NCBI GenBank assembly: GCA_964603435.1
Contig: CAZRUM010000025.1
Location: forward strand, 1-14,515
Reading direction: 5' to 3'
DNA from: CAZRUM01 sp964603435
GTDB taxonomy: Bacteria > Patescibacteriota > Patescibacteriia > Magasanikbacterales > UBA922
Length of the DNA stretch: 14,515 nucleotides
Shown here: positions 7,149 through 14,457 of the stretch, piece after piece
Layout: each line of letters opens with the position of its first letter
Numbering within the stretch: the first letter of the stretch is position 1
The notes under the pieces: model-generated
Told to the model about the DNA's origin: nothing
The model's input: only the letters and a program-made list of their open reading frames with translations
Databases searched by the model: none
Translations under genes and position numbers: made by a program

Positions 7149-7706
7149 TTAATTAAAAAATTTATCCAATCGCCAATTGGCTGGATTATTTATTGTGTAT
7201 TTACGAATATTGTACAGTGATTGTTCGTTGCGAATTATGCGATCGTGAAATCTTGGTAACCACTGAAAATCAATATTATTTTGATTGGCGTATTTTGTAA
7301 CCGCACCCTTAAAATGATTGATAATGGATTGCAACGAATTTGATGGTAATGGACCAAATTGATTGGTTTTACTATCGGCACATGTAAAGACGTGCCGCGG
7401 CACGTCTCTACCGTTGTCATTAATACTATCATTATTAATCTTAACAATCGCATGCATGTGATTTGGCATTATGATAAACGAATCGCACAAAATATGTGGA
7501 CGCAACTCAAACGTCTTTAACCATTCACTATACACCACCGCACCCAACCTGTTCAAACACATCACCCCATTATTTATTCCACCAAAAACACATTCGTGCT
7601 GTTTCACACAAACCGTCACAAAATAAAAACCACCGGCACTATAATCCCAGCCCGTGAGTCTTGCCGACGGCACTCTATGTTTATTTTTGAATAATAATCC
7701 CCCCAT
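7149..7706 (-). CDS. REP-associated tyrosine transposase (RAYT, IS200-like Y1)
   Basis: A single-domain Y1 (HUH) transposase of 185 residues, expected to cut and rejoin single-stranded DNA at hairpins through a 5'-phosphotyrosine. Family signatures run in order: RLTGWDYSAGGFYFVTVC (about 16-33), the metal-binding HUH motif in IIMPNHMHAIV (H83, H85), WLPRFHDRIIRN (149-160), and the catalytic Tyr region IRKYTINNPANW (Y170). The length is typical and no key residue is missing, so it may be active. The ATG at 7706 follows GAGGGG by 4 nt, one of the clearest ribosome sites in the window. No insertion-sequence ends are visible around it, which fits a RAYT rather than a full IS. Residues 99-108 (GRDVPRHVFT) are encoded by a palindrome of the GTAAAGACG family (7384-7411), placed in frame between the HUH motif and the Tyr helix. 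It is squeezed between the PBP and lamin-tail genes on the same strand. Confidence 0.92.
   Translation of the reverse strand: MGGLLFKNKHRVPSARLTGWDYSAGGFYFVTVCVKQHECVFGGINNGVMCLNRLGAVVYSEWLKTFELRPHILCDSFIIMPNHMHAIVKINNDSINDNGRDVPRHVFTCADSKTNQFGPLPSNSLQSIINHFKGAVTKYANQNNIDFQWLPRFHDRIIRNEQSLYNIRKYTINNPANWRLDKFFN
7384..7411. repeat. REP-like palindrome, copy 2, inside RAYT gene
   Basis: A 28-nt palindrome with 14-nt arms and one mismatch (a G-T pair), head GTAAAGACGTGCCG and centre CCGCGG. It opens like the copies at 14301, 14334 and 14376. It is read through in frame by the transposase gene, giving GRDVPRHVFT without a stop codon. Both arms lie wholly within the coding region. Confidence 0.88.
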
Positions 7707-7759
7707 TTTCCCCTCTTTAAATTGAATTGATTATATCACTTAATTAAAATAATTAAAAT

Positions 7760-7781
7760 AAAAAAACCATCCGCAAGGATG
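7760..7781 (-). terminator. Rho-independent terminator of the PBP gene
   Basis: On the minus strand, stem CATCC/GGATG with a TTGC loop (7781-7768) is followed by G and a run of seven T (7766-7760). It begins about 25 nt after the PBP stop codon and separates that gene from the downstream transposase. A run of six T on the other side makes it nearly symmetrical. Confidence 0.75.
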
Positions 7782-7805
7782 ATTTTTTGATTTGTATAAT
7801 TTTTT

Positions 7806-10793
7806 TTACTGAACTCTCACACTCAATCTTCCTGTTTCAATCACTCGTCCATCATCTAGTCTAACTTCAGCAATCAATTCATAACTTCCTTTGTTTGGTT
7901 TTTCATTCCACTTGAACAAAACTTGATTATTAAACAATTCTGAAAAATCTGTTATAGTTTCGAGCAAAATATTCTCACCATTTTTTGATTTATAAACTGC
8001 GAGAGCTTTTATTTCATCAAGTTTAAAATGATTCATAGTAAACACACGAGGAAAATCACTCTGTTTCAATTCTAAATTTTTCTCCACCCAGCTAATAGCG
8101 GGAAGTTCTTCGCCAGCATCTAATATAAATGGAACTTCTTCTTCCAGACGATTACCAATATCATCTTCCACCATAATTACTAGCTTGTGATCACCATTTT
8201 CAAGATCACGAGCGTAATAATTTAGATTGTAAGGATGTGCACGCACCACACTGACATTTTTGTTATCAATCTTATACAACACTCGACCCACTCCACGCGG
8301 AGCAGTCGCCCTAATGTCTGTATTGATTTGTCGTGAAGTCAAAACTTGTCCAGGTGCAGGATAAATCACCTGCAAAGTCGGCACGAGCTCTAGTGAATGC
8401 AAATCATCATACTCAGTCGGCGGTTCTTCAAAACTAATATTCCAATCTGGATTTTCTTCCTTTTTCATTTCCACCCATTGCCCAATTGAATCTTCCCAAA
8501 TTTGATATTGTGAATCATCACCTGGATTTTTTGGCTCTGGCCCACGTGGATCATCTTTATAAACATAATGCAAAATATTGTGTGCTGGAATATATGTTCT
8601 CTCTACAATATATTGTTTCGGAGTTGAGCTGGTTGCGATCTTGCCAGTAATTTTATCAATACCTAGAGTCACCCCACCACCTTGTGAACCACGTAAAATT
8701 GGTTTCTTGGCATCATTTTCTGGTAGCTCTGGAAATTCCTCTACTGGCATATTTTTTAGAGCTTCGGTCATAAAGGCTTTCCAGATTGGTGCAGCCACTT
8801 TACTACCACCATAACCACGAGTCATAGGAGTATTATCAGTGTTACCTGCCCATACACCCGCTACGAGCGATGGAGTATAACCAACAGTCCAAGCGTCTAC
8901 ATAGGCATTGGTTGTCCCAGTTTTAGCCGCTACCGGTCGCCCTGACAGTGTCAGTACTCCTCCTGCCCCAAAGGCATAGGCACGTGCCTCGTCGTCTGAC
9001 AACACATTAGAAATAGTATTAGCAATTTCTTCTTCTAGGACTCTTTCACCCTTTTTCTGTTTCCACTCATACATCACTTCGCCCTTATCATCTTCTACTT
9101 TCAAAATTGAAACATGCTCTTGTCTAACACCCTGGTTAGCAAATACTCCAAACGCATTTACATGCTCAATCAATTTTACCTCACCACCACCAAGCACGAG
9201 AGACAAACCAAATTCACCTTCACTAAGTGTGGTATAGCCCAGACGCTCGGCAAACTCCACACCTTTTTCTGCCCCGACTAAATACAAAGTTTTTACAGCT
9301 GGAATATTTAAAGAACCTTGAATTGCTTGTCGCATAGTTACAGGACCACGCTGTTCCAAATCATAATTTAGTGGTTCATAATCATCTCCGGCCGCTGCAA
9401 AATTTGTCTTTACATCAAAGAGAACTGTCTCTGGTGTATAGCCTTTTTCAAATGCAGCAGTATAGACAATTGGTTTGAAAGACGAACCAGGTTGACGTTT
9501 CCCAAGAGTCGCCACATTAAATTGCCCACTAATTTCATCATTATAAAAATCACTAGATCCGACCATAGACAAAACCTGCCCAGTCTTTGGATCTATCGCA
9601 ACCAGCGCTGCATTATTAGCATTGGCTTCTTCAAAATATGTTGCCACACTAGACGATACTGCAGTCTCGGCAGCCTGTTGCATATTCCAATCAAGTGTAG
9701 TGTAAACTTTTAGTCCACCAGAGTCTACTGTTTGCTCGCCATATTCTTCCACCAACTTCTGACGCACATAGAGCACAAAATGTGGAGCTTTTATTTCACC
9801 AAAACGTTTTTCTAATGTTAGAGGTTCACCTTGAGCTTCATCTTTTTCTTCCTCTGTTATATATTCTTCTTCAAACATACGGCGCAACACAAAATTACGT
9901 CTTTGTTTCAAAGCAACAGAGTCATTTAGATAATATGTTGGAGCTTTCGGTAGGCCAGCCAAGGTAGCACACTCTTGCAAGTTCAAATCTGAAACATCTT
10001 TTCCAAAATAACTATGCGCCGCTGATTGAATTCCATAATTTGTAGAACCGTATGGAATCTCGTTGAAATAAATTTGTAAAATCTGGTCTTTACTATATTT
10101 TTGTTCTAGACGAATTGATAAAATTACTTCTTTCAATTTTCTAACATAACTTCTTTCATTTGTTAGAATTGCATTTTTGACAAGTTGTTGCGTAAGGGTA
10201 GAAGTTCCCCCAGCCTGCTTACTAGTAAAAATTCCATAAAAAGCTGCGCGTATAAAACTCTTTAGAATAATTCCCTTGTGTTCATAAAAAGTATTATCTT
10301 CTGTCGCAATCACACCATTAACAAGATTTTGTGGAATCTGATCTAGATCCACCATAGTTCTTTTTTGATCAGCAAAAACCTCATATAAAATATGCTCACC
10401 AGTCCTGTCATAGATTTTTGTACTCTGAGCTACCTTTCTGTCAGTTAGCTTATCTGGATCCGGCAGGTCTTTGCTCACCCAAGCCACGGTAACAGTAGTA
10501 AAGAGAAAACCAAAAACCACCACAGCCAAAATTGTCCAGCCCATTTTCTCTTTCATCTTTTGTTTGAATCTTTCTGGTAGACGAGGACGGCTTTGCCACA
10601 TTTTCCAGACAAATCTCAAGATTACAACCAGAATAACAAAGGGCAAAAGCACTATTTTTACCCAATTTGGCTTATTTTTACGTATTTTTCTAGAAACTGG
10701 TTTTGCCTTGGTACTACCGTAGGCTTTGACAGGTCTACGTCTGTCCCCACCCGTATAACCATAAACCCGTTTGTTGCGCTGTGGATTACTCAT
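7806..10793 (-). CDS. Class A penicillin-binding protein (PBP1A-like)
   Basis: Bifunctional peptidoglycan synthase of 995 residues, membrane-anchored with the enzyme outside. A basic N-terminus (1-43) is followed by two hydrophobic segments (44-63 and 85-106). The GT51 glycosyltransferase (about 115-300) shows ATEDNTFYEHKG with catalytic E165, GGTSTLTQQLVKN, and RKLKEVILSIRLEQKYSK. The transpeptidase (about 385-680) has the three penicillin-binding motifs: SSFK with nucleophile S437, SLN at 494-496 and KTGT at 624-627. Beyond 700 comes a long tail with two probable Ig-like beta domains (about 803-892 and 900-995), longer than in a minimal PBP1A. The ATG at 10793 has no clear Shine-Dalgarno. 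The gene diverges from the 3D-domain gene and has its own terminator. The two membrane segments are unusual, since one is the norm for this class. Confidence 0.95.
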   Translation of the reverse strand: MSNPQRNKRVYGYTGGDRRRPVKAYGSTKAKPVSRKIRKNKPNWVKIVLLPFVILVVILRFVWKMWQSRPRLPERFKQKMKEKMGWTILAVVVFGFLFTTVTVAWVSKDLPDPDKLTDRKVAQSTKIYDRTGEHILYEVFADQKRTMVDLDQIPQNLVNGVIATEDNTFYEHKGIILKSFIRAAFYGIFTSKQAGGTSTLTQQLVKNAILTNERSYVRKLKEVILSIRLEQKYSKDQILQIYFNEIPYGSTNYGIQSAAHSYFGKDVSDLNLQECATLAGLPKAPTYYLNDSVALKQRRNFVLRRMFEEEYITEEEKDEAQGEPLTLEKRFGEIKAPHFVLYVRQKLVEEYGEQTVDSGGLKVYTTLDWNMQQAAETAVSSSVATYFEEANANNAALVAIDPKTGQVLSMVGSSDFYNDEISGQFNVATLGKRQPGSSFKPIVYTAAFEKGYTPETVLFDVKTNFAAAGDDYEPLNYDLEQRGPVTMRQAIQGSLNIPAVKTLYLVGAEKGVEFAERLGYTTLSEGEFGLSLVLGGGEVKLIEHVNAFGVFANQGVRQEHVSILKVEDDKGEVMYEWKQKKGERVLEEEIANTISNVLSDDEARAYAFGAGGVLTLSGRPVAAKTGTTNAYVDAWTVGYTPSLVAGVWAGNTDNTPMTRGYGGSKVAAPIWKAFMTEALKNMPVEEFPELPENDAKKPILRGSQGGGVTLGIDKITGKIATSSTPKQYIVERTYIPAHNILHYVYKDDPRGPEPKNPGDDSQYQIWEDSIGQWVEMKKEENPDWNISFEEPPTEYDDLHSLELVPTLQVIYPAPGQVLTSRQINTDIRATAPRGVGRVLYKIDNKNVSVVRAHPYNLNYYARDLENGDHKLVIMVEDDIGNRLEEEVPFILDAGEELPAISWVEKNLELKQSDFPRVFTMNHFKLDEIKALAVYKSKNGENILLETITDFSELFNNQVLFKWNEKPNKGSYELIAEVRLDDGRVIETGRLSVRVQ

Positions 10794-10836
10794 ATGTAAA
10801 TTTGGCTAAGTTTAGCTAAAAATTAAAGTGGGTTCT

Positions 10837-10845
10837 ATTATACCA
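10837..10845 (-). promoter_or_regulatory. Extended -10 of the PBP gene
   Basis: On the minus strand TGG-TATAAT is a perfect extended -10. No good -35 lies 16-18 nt upstream (TTTTCC-like), as is common for extended -10 promoters. Transcription near 10830 would give a leader of about 35 nt. The element overlaps the left arm of an inverted repeat shared with the divergent promoter. Confidence 0.6.
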
Positions 10846-10873
10846 TATTGACAAAACAAGGAAAATATGGTAT
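10840..10873. repeat. Inverted repeat joining two divergent promoters
   Basis: Arms ATACCATATT (10840-10849) and AATATGGTAT (10864-10873) are perfect complements with a 14-nt spacer. Each arm carries the TGGTAT part of an outward-facing extended -10, for the PBP gene on minus and the 3D-domain gene on plus. The symmetry follows partly from having two similar promoters, but ten matched bases per arm also suit a dimeric regulator's site. Confidence 0.65.
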
Positions 10874-10876
10874 CAT
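10848..10876 (+). promoter_or_regulatory. Sigma-70 promoter of the 3D-domain gene
   Basis: TTGACA (10848-10853) is a perfect -35, the spacer is 17 nt and the -10 is TATCAT (10871-10876), preceded by TGG as an extended -10. A start near 10883 would give a leader of about 40 nt before ATG 10924. Confidence 0.75.
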
Positions 10877-10923
10877 TGTGCGTAATTCAATCCTAAGTTC
10901 ACTTGGAATTTTATATTAAGAAT

Positions 10924-11439
10924 ATGAAATTATTTGAAAATACAATATACCAGAAAATCGCGGATACTTCAACTACTGTTATTGTCCTTTTGAGTTTTGC
11001 CTTCTCTGGGATAATTGCTCCGGTAGCCAATGCTGAAACACAAGAAGTTGAAATTATTCTTCCTTTACCTGAAATGTTGGTTAAAGAGCCAATGGCTTTC
11101 CCAGTGTCAGGTGAAAAAGAGCCTGCGGAGACCATTACGGTAGGTATTACTGCTTATAACAGTCTGGAAGGTCAAACTGACTCTACACCTTGTATTACTG
11201 CCAATGGTCATGACCTATGTAAACAGTACGAGGAACAAGGCTTTGGTAATACTATTGCTGCTAACTTCCTGCCTATGGGCACTCAGGTTAGATTCCCAGA
11301 ATTATTCGGCAACAAAATCTTCGTTGTCCGTGATAGAATGAATAGACGCTATGGCTATGGTAGAGTAGACGTTTGGATGTATGAATATGACGATGCCATA
11401 AAACTTGGTTTTCAGAGAATTAAGATGGAGATATTCTAA
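10924..11439 (+). CDS. Secreted 3D-domain (MltA-like) protein
   Basis: A small exported protein of 171 residues from this start. An N-terminal signal (about 1-37, hydrophobic VIVLLSFAFSGIIAPVANA with cleavage after ANA) is followed by a short acidic/proline linker. The 3D domain (about 71-171) has ITAYNS...GQTDSTPCITANG, ANFLPMGTQVRF, and VVRDRMNRRYGYGRVDVWM. The candidate active-site Asp residues are D86, D137 and D149. The 3D fold is the double-psi barrel core of MltA-type lytic transglycosylases, so peptidoglycan cleavage or remodelling is the likely role. Divergent transcription from the PBP gene supports a wall function. An upstream in-frame TTG at 10903 would add seven residues; the ATG gives a better signal peptide. 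Only a weak AAG precedes the ATG. C90 and C99 could form a disulfide. Confidence 0.85.
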   Translation: MKLFENTIYQKIADTSTTVIVLLSFAFSGIIAPVANAETQEVEIILPLPEMLVKEPMAFPVSGEKEPAETITVGITAYNSLEGQTDSTPCITANGHDLCKQYEEQGFGNTIAANFLPMGTQVRFPELFGNKIFVVRDRMNRRYGYGRVDVWMYEYDDAIKLGFQRIKMEIF

Positions 11440-11453
11440 TAGTAAAATAAAAC

Positions 11454-11481
11454 AAAAAACCCGCTTTATAGCGGGTTTTTT
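11454..11481. terminator. Bidirectional terminator between 3D gene and tRNA-Cys
   Basis: AAAAAACCCGC (11454-11464), loop TTTATA and GCGGGTTTTTT (11471-11481) form a GC-rich stem flanked by A and T runs, so it works on both strands. It ends the 3D-domain gene, starting about 15 nt after its stop, and also tRNA-Cys, whose 3' end is about 6 nt away on the other strand. Confidence 0.9.
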
Positions 11482-11486
11482 GTTTG

Positions 11487-11558
<72 letters not shown>

Positions 11559-11571
11559 ATAGACCACACAA

Positions 11572-11600
11572 ATAATACCACAAACCCTCCTTTTTTTCAA
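11572..11600 (-). promoter_or_regulatory. Promoter of tRNA-Cys
   Basis: On the minus strand TTGAAA (11600-11595), a 17-nt spacer and TATTAT (11577-11572), the latter preceded by TGG as an extended -10. The predicted start lies just upstream of the tRNA 5' end at 11558. Confidence 0.75.
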
Positions 11601-11610
11601 GTCTTTTTTG

Positions 11611-11619
11611 TGATAAGAT
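11611..11619 (+). promoter_or_regulatory. Extended -10 of polA, near-leaderless
   Basis: TGA-TAAGAT is an extended -10 placed 9 nt before ATG 11629, with only a T-rich stretch where a -35 would be. If used, the transcript would begin about 2-3 nt before the start codon. The bases CCCCCACT between them contain no Shine-Dalgarno sequence. Confidence 0.45.
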
Positions 11620-11628
11620 ACCCCCACT

Positions 11629-14304
11629 ATGAAAAATAAAAAATTCGTCATAATCGACGGTAATGCCATTGTTCACCGTGCCTATCACGCCCTACCACCG
11701 CTCACTGCCAAGGATGGTACGATTGTTAACGCAGTTTATGGTTTTACCTCCATGCTCCTGAAAACTCTAGCAGATCTAAAACCGGATTATATAGCAGTTT
11801 CATTTGATGTAGCTGGTGGAACCTTTCGTGATGAAGTCTATAAGGAATACAAAGGCACTCGTGTAAAAGCTGACCAAGATCTCTATGATCAAATCCCACT
11901 TTGTTATGAAATGGTGGAAGCTTTTGATATTCCAATTTATACAAAGAAAGGTTTTGAGGCTGACGACGTCATGGCAAGTGTCATAAAACAAAATGAAAGC
12001 AAGAAAAATAATTTGGAAAATATTATTGTTACCGGAGATATGGATCTGCTCCAGCTAGTAGACGAACATACAAAAGTTTTTGGCATGAGAAAAGGCATGA
12101 GTGATGTGGTTTTGTTTGATGCAAAAGAAGTAAAAGAAAAATATGGCTTTGGACCAGAACGTGTGGTCGACTACAAATCTTTGCGTGGGGACTCTTCTGA
12201 TAACATTCCCGGTGTAAGAGGAATTGGAGAAAAAACTGCCAAGGAATTAATTGCTAAGTTTGGTAGTCTAGAAAATATTTATAAAAATTATAAAAAAGAC
12301 GAAACTCTCAGACCAAACGTAGTCAAAAAACTAGACGACGGTGAGAAAGATGCTTACATGAGTAAAGAGCTCGCAACTATTGTGCAGGATGTGAAAGATT
12401 TGAATTTTAAACTGGAAGATTGTGCAGTTCATGAGTTTGATGTAGAAAAAATAAAATCTGCTTTTCAAAAATTTGGTTTCTATACCATGCTAAAAAGAAT
12501 TCCTGGCTACAAACCTACTGAAGCAGAAAATACACCAGGCAAAACCAAAAATAAGAAAAGTAAAGCCAAAAAACTAGTTGAAATTAATACAGCTAATTTT
12601 TCTGAATTGGAAACTGAAATTAAAAATGAAAAAGTTTTTGCTTGTAAGGAAATTTTGTCTGGAGAACATGTCATGAACAGTGATTTGCTTGGGTTAGTAT
12701 TTACCACATATGAAAAAGCATTTTATTTAAAAAATCCCAACATAAAACAACTAGAAAAAATATTCTTACACAAAAACAAAACAATCGTTGGACATGATTT
12801 GAAACAACTCCTTAAAACATTGTCAAAATGTCAGTTGTCAGTTGTCAGTTGTCAGTTGTTCGACGTTATGATCGCTTCTTATCTTATAAATTCTTCTACT
12901 CGCAAACATGATCTAAAAAGTATTGTCTGGCGAGAATTGGGAGAAGAATTGCCTAGTGGTTCTGATCAGACCAGTCTCTTTGGTGTTGATCCAAATATTG
13001 TGGCCAATGAATTAAATCTGAACTTGGAACTTTATAAAAAATTCAAAAAAGAACTAGAAGATGAAGAAAATCTAGGACTCTTTAATGATGTAGAAATGGC
13101 CCTGGTACCAGTGCTAGCTGAGATAGAATTCAACGGGGTGGCTATTGATAGTAAAGTCTTGAATGAATTGTCAGAGCGAGTAACCAAAACCATTAGTCAG
13201 GTCTCAAAAAAGATTTGGAAAGAGGCAGGAGAAGAATTCAATATTGCTTCATCAGTCCAGCTACGTGAAATTCTTTTTGAAAAACTAGACTTACCAGCTG
13301 AGGGTATAAAAAAAGGTAAGACCGGATATTCTACTGCCGAGTCTGAGCTGGATAAACTGTCTGGTATTCATCCTATTATAAATCTTGTTCGTGAATTTAG
13401 AGAAATAGAAAAACTCCGCAACACTTATATAGATGTTTTACCAGGACTTGTTAATAAAAAAACAAAACGTATTCATGCCAATTTTAATCAAGCTGTAACA
13501 ACGACAGGCAGACTATCTAGCTCTGAACCAAACTTACAAAACATCCCTATAAAAACAGAACTAGGCAAAGAAGTCCGCAATGCTTTTATCGCAGAACCTG
13601 GTAATGTCTTGATCGCCGCTGACTATTCACAAATTGAGTTGCGTATTGTCGCTTCACTGGCCAAAGACAAAAATCTTATCGGCATTTTCGAACGTGGCGA
13701 AGATGTTCACCAAGCTACTGCTGCCATTGTTAATAATGTAGCGCTGGATAAAGTCACAAAGAGTATGCGTAGCGCTGCCAAGGCTGTAAACTTTGGGGTG
13801 CTCTATGGCATGGGTGTATTTGGTCTGGCTAGCAGAACTGGTATGACAAATTTTGAAGCCAAAGATTTTATAAAAAAATATTTTGAAAGTTTTAAAGATG
13901 TAAAAAAATATCTAGAAAATACCACAAAGCTCGCCAAAAAAGATGGCTATGTAGAAACTTTATTTGGTAGACGCAGATACATTCCAGAACTACAATCTGA
14001 CAATTTTCAACTTCGCAATGCCGGTGAACGCATGGCAATCAATATGCCAGTCCAAGGAACAGCCGCTGATCTCATGAAAATGGCGATGATAGAAGTAAGT
14101 AAAAAATTAAAAGCAGACAGGAAAAAATATGAAGACGTAAAAATGATATTACAAGTTCACGATGAAGTTGTCTTGGAAGTTAAAAAAGACTTGGAGACGG
14201 AAGTAAGTGAACTAGTAAAAAAAGCCATGGAGGGCGTAGTAAAACTAGATGTACCAGTAGACGTCCACGTCGATATCGGCAAACGCTGGGGCAATCTAAA
14301 GTAA
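11629..14304 (+). CDS. polA: DNA polymerase I
   Basis: Family A DNA polymerase of 891 residues, which fills gaps and removes RNA primers in replication and repair. The 5' nuclease domain (about 1-295) shows IIDGNAIVHRAY, FDVAGGTFRDEVYKEYKGTR, GFEADDV, VTGDMDLLQLV and the helix-hairpin-helix GDSSDNIPGVRGIGEKTA. A Lys-rich linker (about 300-316) leads to a 3'-5' exonuclease-like domain (about 318-470) that lacks the expected acidic residues: no DxE in the first strand and GHDLKQLL where the second motif is expected. Proofreading is therefore probably lost. The polymerase domain (about 480-891) is intact: motif A DYSQIELR (D665), motif B RSAAKAVNFGVLYG (R714-G727, with the F that favours dNTPs) and motif C QVHDEV (H844-D845-E846). 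A TGTCAGT tandem repeat lies in the exonuclease-like domain. The stop codon belongs to a palindromic repeat. The ATG has no ribosome site. Confidence 0.96.
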   Translation: MKNKKFVIIDGNAIVHRAYHALPPLTAKDGTIVNAVYGFTSMLLKTLADLKPDYIAVSFDVAGGTFRDEVYKEYKGTRVKADQDLYDQIPLCYEMVEAFDIPIYTKKGFEADDVMASVIKQNESKKNNLENIIVTGDMDLLQLVDEHTKVFGMRKGMSDVVLFDAKEVKEKYGFGPERVVDYKSLRGDSSDNIPGVRGIGEKTAKELIAKFGSLENIYKNYKKDETLRPNVVKKLDDGEKDAYMSKELATIVQDVKDLNFKLEDCAVHEFDVEKIKSAFQKFGFYTMLKRIPGYKPTEAENTPGKTKNKKSKAKKLVEINTANFSELETEIKNEKVFACKEILSGEHVMNSDLLGLVFTTYEKAFYLKNPNIKQLEKIFLHKNKTIVGHDLKQLLKTLSKCQLSVVSCQLFDVMIASYLINSSTRKHDLKSIVWRELGEELPSGSDQTSLFGVDPNIVANELNLNLELYKKFKKELEDEENLGLFNDVEMALVPVLAEIEFNGVAIDSKVLNELSERVTKTISQVSKKIWKEAGEEFNIASSVQLREILFEKLDLPAEGIKKGKTGYSTAESELDKLSGIHPIINLVREFREIEKLRNTYIDVLPGLVNKKTKRIHANFNQAVTTTGRLSSSEPNLQNIPIKTELGKEVRNAFIAEPGNVLIAADYSQIELRIVASLAKDKNLIGIFERGEDVHQATAAIVNNVALDKVTKSMRSAAKAVNFGVLYGMGVFGLASRTGMTNFEAKDFIKKYFESFKDVKKYLENTTKLAKKDGYVETLFGRRRYIPELQSDNFQLRNAGERMAINMPVQGTAADLMKMAMIEVSKKLKADRKKYEDVKMILQVHDEVVLEVKKDLETEVSELVKKAMEGVVKLDVPVDVHVDIGKRWGNLK
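12829..12856 (+). repeat. Four tandem TGTCAGT heptamers inside polA
   Basis: Four exact copies of TGTCAGT run without interruption through codons about 401-409, in the exonuclease-like domain. A partial related word, TGTCAAAA, precedes them. Because seven is not a multiple of three, gain or loss of one unit would shift the reading frame upstream of the polymerase domain. At present the frame is open. Confidence 0.95.
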
Positions 14305-14326
14305 AGACGCAATATTTTGCGTCTCA
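14301..14326. repeat. REP-like palindrome, copy 3, overlapping polA stop
   Basis: Stem AGACGCAA/TTGCGTCT (14305-14312 with 14317-14324) with a TATT loop and head GTAAAGACG. The TAA at 14302-14304 in the head is the polA stop codon. First of three copies in a row. Confidence 0.85.
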
Positions 14327-14333
14327 GATCACC

Positions 14334-14360
14334 GTAAAGACGTGTCCGCGGCACGTCTCG
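14334..14360. repeat. REP-like palindrome, copy 4
   Basis: Head GTAAAGACGTG, centre CCGCGG and tail CACGTCTC. It matches the copy inside the transposase gene (7384-7408) except for one extra T after the head. Stem AGACGTG/CACGTCT. Confidence 0.85.
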
Positions 14361-14375
14361 AACCGAAGTATCGAT

Positions 14376-14402
14376 GTAAAGACGTAGCATGCTACGTCTC
14401 AG
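14376..14402. repeat. REP-like palindrome, copy 5
   Basis: A perfect 20-nt palindrome at 14380-14399, AGACGTAGCA followed by its complement, with the head GTAAAGACG and the same CTCAGG-type tail as copy 3. It is the third in the tandem group and lies 27 nt before the terminator. Confidence 0.88.
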
Positions 14403-14428
14403 GTCGTTGTGAGACAAAAATACAAAAC

Positions 14429-14457
14429 AAAAAACCACCGTATTCTGGTGGTTTTTT
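14429..14457. terminator. Bidirectional terminator downstream of polA
   Basis: AAAAAACCACC (14429-14439), loop GTATTCT and GGTGGTTTTTT (14447-14457) form a stem flanked by A and T runs. It would end polA transcription after it has passed the three palindromes, and could also serve a minus-strand gene beyond the window. Confidence 0.88.

Noticed and set aside
7149..7706. A complete IS200/IS605 insertion sequence
   Set aside because: There is no TnpB partner, no subterminal hairpin pair at the gene's flanks, and the neighbours lie within 19 and about 100 nt. A domesticated-style RAYT fits better.
14301..14402. A CRISPR array
   Set aside because: The repeated units are palindromes with variable cores and only about 9-10 constant bases at each end, with spacers of unequal length and no cas genes. 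They fit REP-like elements instead.
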